Source: Candidatus Aminicenantota bacterium | GTDB taxonomy: Bacteria; Acidobacteriota; Aminicenantia; Aminicenantales; Saccharicenantaceae | Reading direction: 5' to 3' | Assembly: GCA_017999365.1 (NCBI GenBank) | Contig: JAGNLW010000005.1 | Location: forward strand, 124,001 to 188,000 | Length of the DNA: 64,000 nt | Shown: piece after piece, positions 48,443-57,304 of the stretch | Numbering within the stretch: the first letter of the stretch is position 1 | How the letters are laid out: each line of letters opens with the position of its first letter | Program-made: the position numbers and the translations under genes | Notes under the pieces: generated by a model | Databases searched by the model: none | What the model was told of the DNA's origin: nothing | What the model saw: the letters and a program-made list of their open reading frames with translations, nothing else

Positions 48443-49531
48443 TCAGCAGGGGCGGCGCTGGGCCCGGATCGTCTCGTGGGTCGTTTTCTCGTAAATATAG
48501 GGCTTGACGGCCTCGTAGTCAACGACGCCTTCGCGGCAGAGCTTGATGAGGGCCTGGTCCATGGTCTGCATGCCCTCGGCCGCCGAGGTCTGCAGGGTCT
48601 GGTAGATGGCTTCGACCTTGCCGGCCCGGATGTTGTTGCGCACGGCGGCGTTGGCCGTCATCAGCTCGCAGGCGGCGACCCGGCCCGAGCCGTCGCGACG
48701 CGGCAGGAGGACCTGGGAGATGACCCCGACGATGGTCGAGGCCAGCTGGGTCCGGACCTGGGGCTGCTGGTCGGTCGGGAAGACGTCGACGATGCGGCTG
48801 ACCGTCTGGGCCGCGCTCGAGGTGTGGAGGGTGCCGAAGACGAGATGGCCTGTCTCGGCCGAGGTGATGGCGATGCCGATCGTCTCGAAATCGCGCATCT
48901 CGCCGATGAGGATGACGTCGGGGTCCTGGCGCAGGGCGTACTTGAGGGCGTTGCGGAAGGACAGCGTGTCCCCCGTCGACCCGACCTCGCGCTGGGTGAC
49001 GTAGGACATCTTGGAGTTGTGCATGTACTCGATGGGGTCCTCGATCGTCAGGATGTGGTCCCGGCGGGTCCGGTTGATGGCGTCGACGAGCGAGGCCAGG
49101 GTCGTCGACTTGCCCGAGCCCGTCGGGCCGGTGACGAGGACGAGCCCCCTCTTGGCCTTGGTGAACTCGGCCGCCGCCGGGGGCAGGCCCAGCTCCTCGA
49201 GCCCGGGGATGCGGTCGGCCAGGGCCCGCACGGCCGCGCCGACGCTGCCGCGGCTGGCGTGGACGTTGACCCGGAAGCGGCCGACGCCGGGGATGCCGTA
49301 GCCGAAGTCGAGCTCGTTGCGGCTGGCCGGGTCGTTCTCGAACATGTTCCTCTGATGGACCGTCAGGGCCGCGAAGATGAACTCCCGCAGGCCGTCCGGG
49401 GTGAAGCGGTCGATGTCGGTCTGAGGCTCGAGCTCGCCGTGGACGCGCAGCGCCGGATGGAGTCCGGCGATGAGGTGGAGGTCGGAGGCTTTGCGCTCGA
49501 CCATGCGCTTGAGGAGGTCGTTGAAAGTCAT
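48443..49531 (-). CDS. pilT: Type IV pilus retraction ATPase PilT
   Basis: 362 aa. A PAS-like N-terminal domain (SDLHLIAGLHPALRVHG) precedes the RecA-like secretion ATPase core with Walker A GPTGSGKS (135-142), Asp box and Walker B (LIGEMRDFETIGIAI), and His box (FGTLHTSS). It powers pilus retraction and twitching. The frame is open upstream, but the ATG at 49531 is the conserved PilT start (MTFNDLLKRMV) with AAGGG upstream. Other pilus genes are not in the window. Confidence 0.94.
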   Translation of the reverse strand: MTFNDLLKRMVERKASDLHLIAGLHPALRVHGELEPQTDIDRFTPDGLREFIFAALTVHQRNMFENDPASRNELDFGYGIPGVGRFRVNVHASRGSVGAAVRALADRIPGLEELGLPPAAAEFTKAKRGLVLVTGPTGSGKSTTLASLVDAINRTRRDHILTIEDPIEYMHNSKMSYVTQREVGSTGDTLSFRNALKYALRQDPDVILIGEMRDFETIGIAITSAETGHLVFGTLHTSSAAQTVSRIVDVFPTDQQPQVRTQLASTIVGVISQVLLPRRDGSGRVAACELMTANAAVRNNIRAGKVEAIYQTLQTSAAEGMQTMDQALIKLCREGVVDYEAVKPYIYEKTTHETIRAQRRPC

Positions 49532-49642
49532 TGTCGGGGCCCTTGCGGGAAAGGCCAGGATACGCCGCCCGGGTCCCGGCCGCAACACCGCCCGCGGTGA
49601 AATCGCCTTCACCTTCGGCGGGGAGGACCCCGCCGGGGCCGT

Positions 49643-51499
49643 CTACCAGGCGATGCCGTAGTCCTCGCCGTAGTTGCTGCTGCCGCCCCAGAACGTGCCG
49701 TGGACCCGGTCGAAGAAGATGGCGTTGATCGGACCCGAGGTCTTCCGCTTGGCCGCGAGGACGTAGCCCATGGCCTCGAGCCTGTCCCTGACCTCGGCCG
49801 GGACGCTGTCGTGGACCTCGAGCTTGCCCGGGAAGGTCTTGTGGGCGGCGAAGGAGTCGTGCATCTGGTAGCTGGTGATGTTCGGCGCCTCGCAGGCTTG
49901 CTGGACGTTCATGCCGAACTCGACGACGTCGAGGAAGAACTGCAGGAGGTTCTGGTCCTGGGTGTCGCCGCCCTGGACGGCGAAGGACAGGTACGGCAGG
50001 CCGTCCTTGAGGGCCAGCCCGGGGGTCAGGGTGGCCCGCGGCCGTTTCCCGGGGGCGACGACGTTGAACGGGTTGCGGGCCTCGTCGAGGACGAAGCTCT
50101 GGGCCCGCTGGCTCATGCCCACGCCGGTCCGGCCGGCGATGACGCAGGGGATCCAGCCGCCGCTCGGCGTCACCGAGACGACCCAGCCGGCCTTGTCCGC
50201 GGCCTGGATCGAGGTCGTGCCGCCGCGGAAAGACTCCTCGGAGGCCTCCGCGTCGCCCGGCCCCTGGGCCGCGGCGTCCCCCCTCCCCCACTCGAGCCAG
50301 CGGTCGAGGTGGCGCAGGTAGGGATTGGACTGGCCTTGATAGGGATAGGGATCGCCGGGCTTGATGTCGGGATCGTTGCGGTCGGCCCGGACGAGCTTGA
50401 CCCGGTCACGGGCGTAGGCTTTGGACAGGAGGCCTTCGAGGGGCTCGTCGGGCGGAAAATACGGATCGCCGTAATAGAAGTCCCGGTCGGCGAAGGCCAG
50501 GCTCATGACCTGGTAGAGGGTGTGGATGTAGGCGGCGCTGTTGAAGCCCAGGGCCTTGAGGTCGATCGACTCGAGCATGTTGAGGGCCTGGAGCATGACC
50601 GGGCCCTGGACCCAGCTCGTCAACTTGTAGACCTCGATGCCCTTGTAGTTCGTCGAGACGGGCTCTTCGACGCGGACCTTCCACCGGGCCAGGTCCTCCA
50701 TCGTCGTGAGGCCGCCCTGCTCGGCCGAGCCCCGGACGAACTCCCGGGCGATATCCCCTTTGTAGAAGCGGTCGTAGGCGGCGTAGATGGCCTCTTTGCG
50801 TCCCCGGCCCGCGGCCAGGGCCTCGCGCTCGGCCGCGACGAGCTTCTTCAGGGTCTCCGCCAGGTCGGGCTGGCGGAAGATCTCGCCGGGCTCCGGGGCC
50901 TCCCGTTCCGCGCCGAGGTGGGGCAGAAAGACGTTCCTGGCGTAGGGCCAGCCCTTGATGCGCTCCTTGTGCTTCTCGATGGAATCGGCCGTTTCCTTCT
51001 CGATGGGATAGCCCTCGGCCATGCGGACGGCCGGGGCCAGGACCTCGGCCAGGCTCATCGTGCCGTACTCGGCCAGCATCGTCAGCAGGCCGCCGGGCGT
51101 GCCCGGCGTGACGGCCGAAAGAGGGCCGTACTCGGGCGGGAACTCGTGGCCCTTGGACTTGTAGAACTCGGGCGTCGCGCCCGTGGGCGCGACGCCGAGG
51201 GCGTTGATGGCCACGACCTTGTTCGTCCGCGGGTCGAAGATGAGGGCCTGGGTCTCGCCGCCCCAGCTGAGGACGTCGTACATCGTGCAGACGGCCCCGA
51301 GCATGGCGCAGGCGGCGTCGACGGCGTTGCCGCCCTTGGCGAAGATCATGGCCCCCGCCGTGGCGGCCAGGGGCTTGCCCGTGACGGCCACCCATTCCCG
51401 GCCGTGGAGGACGGGCTTTTCGGTCTTCTGGCCGGAGGCGGCGCCGGCCGACGCGGCGGCCGCGAGGGCGATGACGGCGAAGGCGCACAGGGTTCTCAT
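49643..51499 (-). CDS. Gamma-glutamyltranspeptidase family protein
   Basis: 618 aa Ntn hydrolase precursor. Signal peptide about 1-21. The autoprocessing nucleophile Thr428 sits in GGTTSIQAADK (GNTTH in classical GGT; the third residue here is Ser). The C-terminal small subunit keeps PSGGWIP and the QGGDTQDQ loop. It transfers or hydrolyses gamma-glutamyl groups of glutathione or related compounds in the periplasm. A start at 51526 with its own GAGGGGG is possible, but the ATG at 51499 gives a better signal peptide and has AAAGGGG. Confidence 0.88.
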   Translation of the reverse strand: MRTLCAFAVIALAAAASAGAASGQKTEKPVLHGREWVAVTGKPLAATAGAMIFAKGGNAVDAACAMLGAVCTMYDVLSWGGETQALIFDPRTNKVVAINALGVAPTGATPEFYKSKGHEFPPEYGPLSAVTPGTPGGLLTMLAEYGTMSLAEVLAPAVRMAEGYPIEKETADSIEKHKERIKGWPYARNVFLPHLGAEREAPEPGEIFRQPDLAETLKKLVAAEREALAAGRGRKEAIYAAYDRFYKGDIAREFVRGSAEQGGLTTMEDLARWKVRVEEPVSTNYKGIEVYKLTSWVQGPVMLQALNMLESIDLKALGFNSAAYIHTLYQVMSLAFADRDFYYGDPYFPPDEPLEGLLSKAYARDRVKLVRADRNDPDIKPGDPYPYQGQSNPYLRHLDRWLEWGRGDAAAQGPGDAEASEESFRGGTTSIQAADKAGWVVSVTPSGGWIPCVIAGRTGVGMSQRAQSFVLDEARNPFNVVAPGKRPRATLTPGLALKDGLPYLSFAVQGGDTQDQNLLQFFLDVVEFGMNVQQACEAPNITSYQMHDSFAAHKTFPGKLEVHDSVPAEVRDRLEAMGYVLAAKRKTSGPINAIFFDRVHGTFWGGSSNYGEDYGIAW

Positions 51500-51545
51500 G
51501 GTTCGACCCCTTTCGTTGCGGAACATGGAGACCCCCTCACGGCGC

Positions 51546-52403
51546 TCATCGATCGAACGGACCGGGGTCCCAGGACAGGCCGAGGGCGACGCCGCGCGGC
51601 GAACAGGCGAGGGCGGCGACGAGCCGGCGGCGGCGCTCGTGTCCGCGCACGACCAGCCGGGCGATGGCGTGGCCGAGAACGGCCCCGACGAGGACGTCGG
51701 ACGCCCAGTGCCGGTCCAGGGCCATCCGCGACAGCCCGACCGAGCCGACGACGGTGTAGGCCAGGACCGGGACCCAGGGCTCGTCCCGGTACTGCAGCGC
51801 GATGACCGTGGCCAGGGCGAACGCCGTGGACGTGTGGCCGCTGGGGAAGGAAACGTATTTCCCTTGGGTGTCGGGATCGTACCTCTTGACCAGCCCGACC
51901 GGGCCCGCCCAGTGGTCCTCGCCGTCGGCGTAGAACGGCCGCTGACGGCCGGTGAGGCCCTTGACGGCGTTGCCGACGAGGAAGGTCTGCAGCATGGCGC
52001 TGGCCGCCAGGATCCCGGTCTCGCGGGCCCGCTCGTCCTTGAACAGGAGGCCGGCCCCGTAGAAGGCGCCCGCGGCGGCCCAGGCGCCCGGACCGCCCAT
52101 CGTCGTGACCGCGGAGGCCGCGTCGCCGACCCAAGGGCGGTCGTCGGCGAAGCCCTTCACCCCTTCCCGGATATTCTCGTCCCCGGCGATGAGGAAGGCC
52201 GTCGCCGCCGTCAGGACGACGAGCGGAGCGACGTCCTTCTCCTTGAGGCTGAACGGCGCCGTCCAGATCCGGCCGGCGTCCTCGAGGAACTCTTTGACGG
52301 CGCCGTTGCGGGCCGGCCCCTCTTGGGCCGGAACGGCGCGGACGGCGAGGAGGACCAAGGCCAGACCGGCCGTCGCCGCGCGCGTTCCCGTCGCCCGTCT
52401 CAT
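51546..52403 (-). CDS. PAP2-family membrane-associated phosphatase
   Basis: 285 aa. A signal-like N-terminus precedes a PAP2 core with the three acid-phosphatase motifs: KGLTGRQRP, PSGHT and SRMALDRHWASD. It probably dephosphorylates lipid phosphates such as undecaprenyl pyrophosphate or phosphatidate on the periplasmic side. The ATG at 52403 lies 13 bases from a TATAAT, so the leader is very short and there is no Shine-Dalgarno; an extended frame upstream is not supported. Confidence 0.88.
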   Translation of the reverse strand: MRRATGTRAATAGLALVLLAVRAVPAQEGPARNGAVKEFLEDAGRIWTAPFSLKEKDVAPLVVLTAATAFLIAGDENIREGVKGFADDRPWVGDAASAVTTMGGPGAWAAAGAFYGAGLLFKDERARETGILAASAMLQTFLVGNAVKGLTGRQRPFYADGEDHWAGPVGLVKRYDPDTQGKYVSFPSGHTSTAFALATVIALQYRDEPWVPVLAYTVVGSVGLSRMALDRHWASDVLVGAVLGHAIARLVVRGHERRRRLVAALACSPRGVALGLSWDPGPFDR

Positions 52404-52416
52404 GGTGTCCGAGTCG

Positions 52417-52422
52417 ATTATA
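52417..52422 (-). promoter_or_regulatory. -10 box of the PAP2 promoter
   Basis: A perfect TATAAT on the minus strand, 13 bases from the ATG; the -35 position (about 52440-52445) is poor. Confidence 0.5.
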
Positions 52423-52462
52423 CCCCATTCCGGCCCGGATTCTATCTCCCCGATTTTCGTTG

Positions 52463-52471
52463 TGCTATAAT
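52463..52471 (+). promoter_or_regulatory. Extended -10 promoter for the amino-acid dehydrogenase genes
   Basis: TGC followed by a perfect TATAAT (52466-52471). No recognisable -35, as is common with extended -10 promoters. Confidence 0.6.
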
Positions 52472-52522
52472 ACCGCCCTTTGTCGGGCTCCCCCCGGCAC
52501 AGGTCCAAGGAAAAGGACGCCC

Positions 52523-54637
52523 ATGCACCGCATCGACAAACACCCCATCCTGCCCATCCCCGATCGCGCCAGGGTCCCCTTCACCTGGAAGGGTGAGGCC
52601 GTGGAAGGCCTCGCCGGCGAGACCCTCTCGTCCGCCCTGTTCGCCGCCGGCGTCCGCGTCTTCGGCCACCACGCCAAGGACGGCGCGGCCCAGGGCATTT
52701 TCTGCGCCAACGGCCAGTGCGCCCAGTGCCTCGTCCTGGCCGACGGCGTGCCCGTCAAGTCGTGCATGGAGCTCGTCCGCCCCGGCGTCCGCGTCGAGCC
52801 CGTCGACGGCCTGCCCGAGCTGCCCCGGGTCGACGCCCGGGCCGCGGCCCGCGACGTGCCCGAGCCCGTCGAGACCGTGCGCGTGCCCGTCCTCATCGTC
52901 GGCGGCGGGCCGGCCGGTCTGTCGGCCGCGGTGGAGCTCGGAAAGCGGGGCATCGAGACCGTCCTCATCGACGACAAGCACCGTCTCGGCGGCAAGCTCG
53001 TCCTGCAGACCCACCGCTTCTTCGGCTCGGTCGAGGCCGTCTTCGCCGGGACGCGGGGCATCGACATCGCCACCCGGCTCGAAGCCGAGGTCCGCTCCTT
53101 CCCGTCGGTCCGGGTCTGGCTCCAGACCGCCGCCCTGGCCGTCTTCTCCGACCGCCGCGTCGGCGTGCTGGTCGAGGGGCGGCGCTACGTCCTGGTCGAG
53201 CCCGAGGTCCTGTTGGTGACCTCGGGGGCCCGGGAGAAGAACCTGGCCTTCCCGGGCAACACCCTGCCCGGCGTCTACGGCGCCGGCGCCTTCCAGACCC
53301 TCGTCAACCGCGACCTCGTCCGGCCGACCGGCCGGCTGTTCATCGTCGGCGGCGGCAACGTCGGCCTCATCGCCGGCTACCACGCCCTCCAAGCCGGCAT
53401 CGACGTCGTCGGCCTGGTCGAAGCCATGCCCGAGTGCGGCGGCTACAAGGTCCACCGGGACAAGCTGGCCCGGCTCGGCGTGCCCATCTACACCTCCCAC
53501 ACCGTCGTCAGCGCCAACGGCGCCGACGCCGTCGCGTCCGTCACCGTGGCCCGGGTCGACCGGGCCTTCAAGCCCGTGCCGGGAACGGAACGTTCCTTCG
53601 GCTGCGACACCCTGCTCATCGCCGTCGGGCTCGATCCCGTCGACGAGTTCTACCGCAAGGCCCGCGAGTTCGGCCTGGCGGCCTTCGCGGCCGGCGATGC
53701 CGAGGAGATCGCCGAGGCCTCGGCGGCCATCTTCTCCGGCAAGATCCGCGGCCTCGAGGTGGCCCGGGCCCTGGGCCGGGACGTCGGCGAGATCTCTCCC
53801 GAGTGGTACAGGACGGCCGACATCCTCAAGTCCCGCCCCGGGGCGACGGCTCCCGAGAGGACCCCCGTTCCGGAGGCCGGCGTCTTCCCGGTCATCCACT
53901 GCAACCAGGAGATCCCCTGCGACCCGTGCACGGCCGTCTGCCCCAACGGCCTCATCGAGATCGACTCCTCCGACATCCGGCTCCTGCCCGGCTTCCTCGG
54001 CGTCAAGGACGGCAAGGGCTGCACGGGCTGCGAGAAGTGCGTCGCCATCTGCCCGGGCCTGGCCATCACGCTCGTCGACTACCGGAAGGACCCGGAGTTC
54101 CCGACCGTGGTCGTCCCGTTCGAGTTCCCCAAGGACGCCCTCGCGCCGGGCGACACGGTCGTCGTCGAGGACACCGAGGGCGGCGTCCTCGGCCGGGTCG
54201 AGGTCGCCGCGGTCAAGGCCATCAAGGCCAACGACCGGACCGTCCTGGTCAAGGTCCGGGCTCCCAAGGGATACGCGAAGGCGATCGCCGGCATCCGCGT
54301 CCAGCCGGAGAGCGTCGGCGATCCGCTGGCCGAGCCCGTCGGGCCCACGCCCGACGACGCCATCGTCTGCCGCTGCGAAAGGGTCACGGCGGGCGAGATC
54401 CGCAGGCTCATCCGAGAGGGCGTCAGGGACATCAGCGAGATCAAAGCCGTCACCCGGGCCGGCATGGGCTCCTGCGGGGCCAAGACCTGCACCCCGCTCG
54501 TCCGACGCCTCTTCCGCGAAGAAGGGGTGCCCGACGCCGAGGTCGTCGACCAGCCGAAACGCCCCCTGTTCGTGGAGGTCCCCCTGGGGACCTTCGCCGG
54601 GCTCGCCGGCAAGGAGGGACGCCATGACCGCGAATAG
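52523..54637 (+). CDS. Amino-acid dehydrogenase alpha subunit (proline/hydroxyproline dehydrogenase type, HcnAB/LhpB/SoxA-like fusion)
   Basis: 704 aa multi-cofactor protein. N-terminal [2Fe-2S] domain with Cys61, Cys66, Cys69, Cys81; FAD site VGGGPAG (126-132); NAD(P) site VGGGNVG; two ferredoxin-type [4Fe-4S] motifs from about Cys460 (CNQEIPCDPCTAVCP) and Cys500 (CTGCEKCVAICP); and a BFD-like [2Fe-2S] domain from about Cys616 (CRCERV...CGAKTC). This fuses modules that are separate subunits in dye-linked proline and D-hydroxyproline dehydrogenases and in HCN synthase. It passes electrons from the beta flavoprotein to an acceptor. AAAAGGA lies upstream of the ATG; it overlaps the next gene by 14 bases. 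Confidence 0.82.
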   Translation: MHRIDKHPILPIPDRARVPFTWKGEAVEGLAGETLSSALFAAGVRVFGHHAKDGAAQGIFCANGQCAQCLVLADGVPVKSCMELVRPGVRVEPVDGLPELPRVDARAAARDVPEPVETVRVPVLIVGGGPAGLSAAVELGKRGIETVLIDDKHRLGGKLVLQTHRFFGSVEAVFAGTRGIDIATRLEAEVRSFPSVRVWLQTAALAVFSDRRVGVLVEGRRYVLVEPEVLLVTSGAREKNLAFPGNTLPGVYGAGAFQTLVNRDLVRPTGRLFIVGGGNVGLIAGYHALQAGIDVVGLVEAMPECGGYKVHRDKLARLGVPIYTSHTVVSANGADAVASVTVARVDRAFKPVPGTERSFGCDTLLIAVGLDPVDEFYRKAREFGLAAFAAGDAEEIAEASAAIFSGKIRGLEVARALGRDVGEISPEWYRTADILKSRPGATAPERTPVPEAGVFPVIHCNQEIPCDPCTAVCPNGLIEIDSSDIRLLPGFLGVKDGKGCTGCEKCVAICPGLAITLVDYRKDPEFPTVVVPFEFPKDALAPGDTVVVEDTEGGVLGRVEVAAVKAIKANDRTVLVKVRAPKGYAKAIAGIRVQPESVGDPLAEPVGPTPDDAIVCRCERVTAGEIRRLIREGVRDISEIKAVTRAGMGSCGAKTCTPLVRRLFREEGVPDAEVVDQPKRPLFVEVPLGTFAGLAGKEGRHDRE

Positions 54638-55784
54638 GGCGTTCGACGCCATCGTCGTCGGGGCCGGCAGCGTCGGCGCTCCGGCGGCCATGTCGCTGGC
54701 CGAGGCCGGGCTCAAGGTCCTGGTCGTCGACCGTTTCCCGAGCGTCGGCCAGGGCTCGAACAAGCGGGCCATCGGCGGCCTGCGGGCGACCCACTCCGAC
54801 CCGGCCAAGATCCGGCTCTGCCTGCGCTCGCTCGAGGTCTTCGCGACCTGGGAGGAGCTCCACGGCGACAAGATCGAGTGGAACAAGGGCGGCTACAGCT
54901 ACGTCGCCTATCGGCCCGAGGAGGAGCGCGTCCTCAAGGACCTCTTGGCCGTCCAGAAGCCCTGCGGCCTCAACATCGGCTGGCTCGACGCGCCGGAGCT
55001 GCTCGAGGTCATTCCCGACCTGGCCCCGGACGGGCTCGTCGGCGGCACCTACTCGCCGGACGACGGCAACGCCTCTCCCCTCCTGGCGGTCCACGCGTTC
55101 TACTCCCGGGCCCGGCGCCTGGGGGCCGAGTTCCGTTTCAACGAGACCGTCACCGGGCTCGACATCGAGGGGGACCGGGTCCGGGGCCTGCGCACGGACA
55201 AGGGCGCATACGCGGCCCCGGTCGTCGTCGACGCGGCCGGACCGTGGGGCGCCGAGGTCGCGGCCATGGCCGGCCTCGACGTCCCGGTCAGGCCCGACGC
55301 CCACGAGGCGGCCGTGACCGAGGCCGTGGCCCGTTTCCTCGGGCCCATGGTCGTCGACATCCGGCCCGTCGCCGGCTCGGCCAACTATTACTTCTACCAG
55401 CACGACACGGGGCAGATCATCTTCTGCATCACGCCCCAGCCCAGCATCTGGGGCTTCGACACCCGCGAGACGAGCTCGTTCCTGCCCATGGTCGCTGCCC
55501 GGATGGTCGCGCTCATGCCGCGCCTGCGCCCCCTGCGGGTCCGGCGGACCTGGCGGGGACTCTATCCCATGACCCCCGACGGCTTCCCCATCGTGGGTTG
55601 GGCCCGGGAGCTCGAGGGCTTCATGCTGGCCGTCGGGATGTGCGGCCAGGGCTTCATGCTCGGACCGGGGCTGGGCGAGCTCATCGCCCGCCTGGCCGCA
55701 GGGCGGGAAACGGCCGAAGACCGCGAGACGCTCTCCTACCTCAGCCCCTACCGGGAGTTCAAGGGCCAGGAGAAGCTCAAGTAG
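54624..55784 (+). CDS. FAD-dependent amino-acid dehydrogenase beta subunit (DAO family)
   Basis: 386 aa. N-terminal FAD motif VVGAGSVGAPAAMSLAEAG (residues about 10-28), the flavin contact NKRAIGGLRATHSDP, and a C-terminal PDGFPIVGWAREL and GMCGQGFMLGPGLG, as in sarcosine oxidase beta, proline dehydrogenase beta and glycine oxidase. It would oxidise the imino or amino acid. The start has AAGGAGGG and overlaps the alpha gene. The partner's fused electron-transfer modules and the nearby hydroxyproline genes favour proline or hydroxyproline as substrate, but sarcosine, glycine or an opine cannot be excluded. Confidence 0.85.
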   Translation: MTANRAFDAIVVGAGSVGAPAAMSLAEAGLKVLVVDRFPSVGQGSNKRAIGGLRATHSDPAKIRLCLRSLEVFATWEELHGDKIEWNKGGYSYVAYRPEEERVLKDLLAVQKPCGLNIGWLDAPELLEVIPDLAPDGLVGGTYSPDDGNASPLLAVHAFYSRARRLGAEFRFNETVTGLDIEGDRVRGLRTDKGAYAAPVVVDAAGPWGAEVAAMAGLDVPVRPDAHEAAVTEAVARFLGPMVVDIRPVAGSANYYFYQHDTGQIIFCITPQPSIWGFDTRETSSFLPMVAARMVALMPRLRPLRVRRTWRGLYPMTPDGFPIVGWARELEGFMLAVGMCGQGFMLGPGLGELIARLAAGRETAEDRETLSYLSPYREFKGQEKLK

Positions 55785-55787
55785 GGT

Positions 55788-56471
55788 TCAGCCCCCGCCC
55801 TTCTTCCGCCGCCCGGCGATCCAGACGGCCAGCCGCAGGACGACCGTCGCCGCGGCCAGGGCGAAGACGAAGAGGCTGAGCGAAGGCAGGACGGACTCGA
55901 AGGTCCGGAAATATTTCGACCAGCTGCCGCTCTTCAGCAGGGCCGCGTGGGCGGCCGCGAGGACCAATCCCGCGTACCCCGTATAACGCAGGAACAGCCG
56001 CCAGGGCCCGTTCCCCAACGTCCGCCTGGCCCGCTCGTTGGACACGAGCGTCATGAGCCCGAACAGCGCCAGCGCGGCCCAACCCGTGAGCTCGGCGGGC
56101 CCGGGCCCGGCCTTGAGCTCGGCCTTGAGCCCCAGGGCCGGGAGCAAGAGGTGGTCCGCCGCGCCGTGGATGAGGCCGAGCCAGAATCCGGCCAGGCCGT
56201 AGGGCTTGCGGAGGGCCAGCGACCGTCCCGGGCGGCGGGAAAAATAATTCCAGCCGGTCAGGAACATGGACAGGGCGATGAGGAGCAGGGCGGCGACGCC
56301 TAGAGACTTGTTGACGAGGGTGGCGTCGAAGCGCCAGACGCCGTCCTTGAAGTACTGGCGGACGAAAAAGTAGATGCAGCCGAACGCCGTGGCGGCCGCG
56401 GCCAGGGCCCAGGCCCGCCGGTCGGGCCCGCGGGTCCGCCCCGGTTCCCGTCCGCTCTCCGTTCGCTCCAT
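55788..56471 (-). CDS. Ferric reductase-like transmembrane protein
   Basis: 227 aa with about six membrane helices. Paired histidines in GLIHGAADH and a later His in AAAHAALL are placed like the heme ligands of the ferric reductase/YedZ (MsrQ) transmembrane domain. No flavin or NADPH domain follows, so it would need an external electron donor. It lies downstream of the BtuFCD importer genes on the same strand with its own TATAAT. Iron, heme or sulfoxide repair are possible roles. Confidence 0.65.
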   Translation of the reverse strand: MERTESGREPGRTRGPDRRAWALAAAATAFGCIYFFVRQYFKDGVWRFDATLVNKSLGVAALLLIALSMFLTGWNYFSRRPGRSLALRKPYGLAGFWLGLIHGAADHLLLPALGLKAELKAGPGPAELTGWAALALFGLMTLVSNERARRTLGNGPWRLFLRYTGYAGLVLAAAHAALLKSGSWSKYFRTFESVLPSLSLFVFALAAATVVLRLAVWIAGRRKKGGG

Positions 56472-56500
56472 CCTGTCCTCTCTTTCCTCGAAGACCGGGG

Positions 56501-56529
56501 ATTATAGCCGATGACGGGCCGCGCGTCCA
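56501..56529 (-). promoter_or_regulatory. Promoter for the ferric reductase-like gene
   Basis: Minus strand: TGGACG (56524-56529), 17 bases, perfect TATAAT (56501-56506), about 30 bases upstream of the ATG. Confidence 0.55.
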
Positions 56530-56548
56530 CGCCGCCGCCCGGACGGCC

Positions 56549-57304
56549 TCAACGCAGGACGACCCGGCGGCCGTCGACCTCGCGCAGGCGCATCGGTGTC
56601 CCGAAGACCGCGCCCAGCAAGCCCTCATCGAGGACGTCGTCCGGTCGCCCCGCCGCCGCCGGTTTCCCGTCTTTGAGCAGGACGATGTCGTCGGCGTAAT
56701 TGAGAGCCATGTCGAGGGCATGAAGGGAGACCACGACCGTCCGGCCCTCGGCCGCCAACCGGTCGAGGAGCTCCATGACCTCGACCTCGTGCCGGGGATC
56801 GAGGAAGGTCGTCGGCTCGTCGCAAAGGAGGATGGCCGGGCGCTGGGCCAGGGTCCGGGCGATCAGGGCCAGGCGCCGCTCGCCCGAGCTGAGCTCGAGC
56901 ACGGGGCGCGGGCCGAAACCGTCCAGGCCGACGTAGCGCAGGGCCTCGCAGGCCGCGTCCAGGTCGCCGGAGGACGGCGTGGAAAACGCCGGGATGAACG
57001 CCGCCCGGCCCATCAGGACGAAATCGAGCACGGCGTAATTGAACGTCGGGGCGGGTTCCTGCGGGACGTAGCCCACGAGCCGGGCCCGTTCGCGCGGGGC
57101 CAGGCCGGCCAGGTCCCGGCCGCCGGCTACGACGGTGCCCCGGGAAGGCCGCAGGACGCCGGCCAGGCACCTGAGCAGGGTCGATTTGCCGGCCCCGTTG
57201 GGTCCGACGAGCGCCGTCACCCGGGCCTCGCCGATCGACAAGGCGGGGACGTCGAGCGCGAACCGGCCGTAGGAGAAGGACAGGCCGTCGACCCGGACGT
57301 TCAC
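56549..57304 (-). CDS. ABC importer ATPase (BtuD/FecE/HmuV type)
   Basis: 251 aa. Walker A LVGPNGAGKSTLL, Q-loop GYVPQEP, signature ELSSGERRLALIARTLAQ, Walker B ILLCDEPTTFLDPRH and the H-loop VVSLHALDMAL are intact. It energises uptake of an iron chelate, heme or cobalamin together with the permease, whose gene overlaps it by four bases. Last gene of a five-gene operon. Confidence 0.92.
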   Translation of the reverse strand: MNVRVDGLSFSYGRFALDVPALSIGEARVTALVGPNGAGKSTLLRCLAGVLRPSRGTVVAGGRDLAGLAPRERARLVGYVPQEPAPTFNYAVLDFVLMGRAAFIPAFSTPSSGDLDAACEALRYVGLDGFGPRPVLELSSGERRLALIARTLAQRPAILLCDEPTTFLDPRHEVEVMELLDRLAAEGRTVVVSLHALDMALNYADDIVLLKDGKPAAAGRPDDVLDEGLLGAVFGTPMRLREVDGRRVVLR

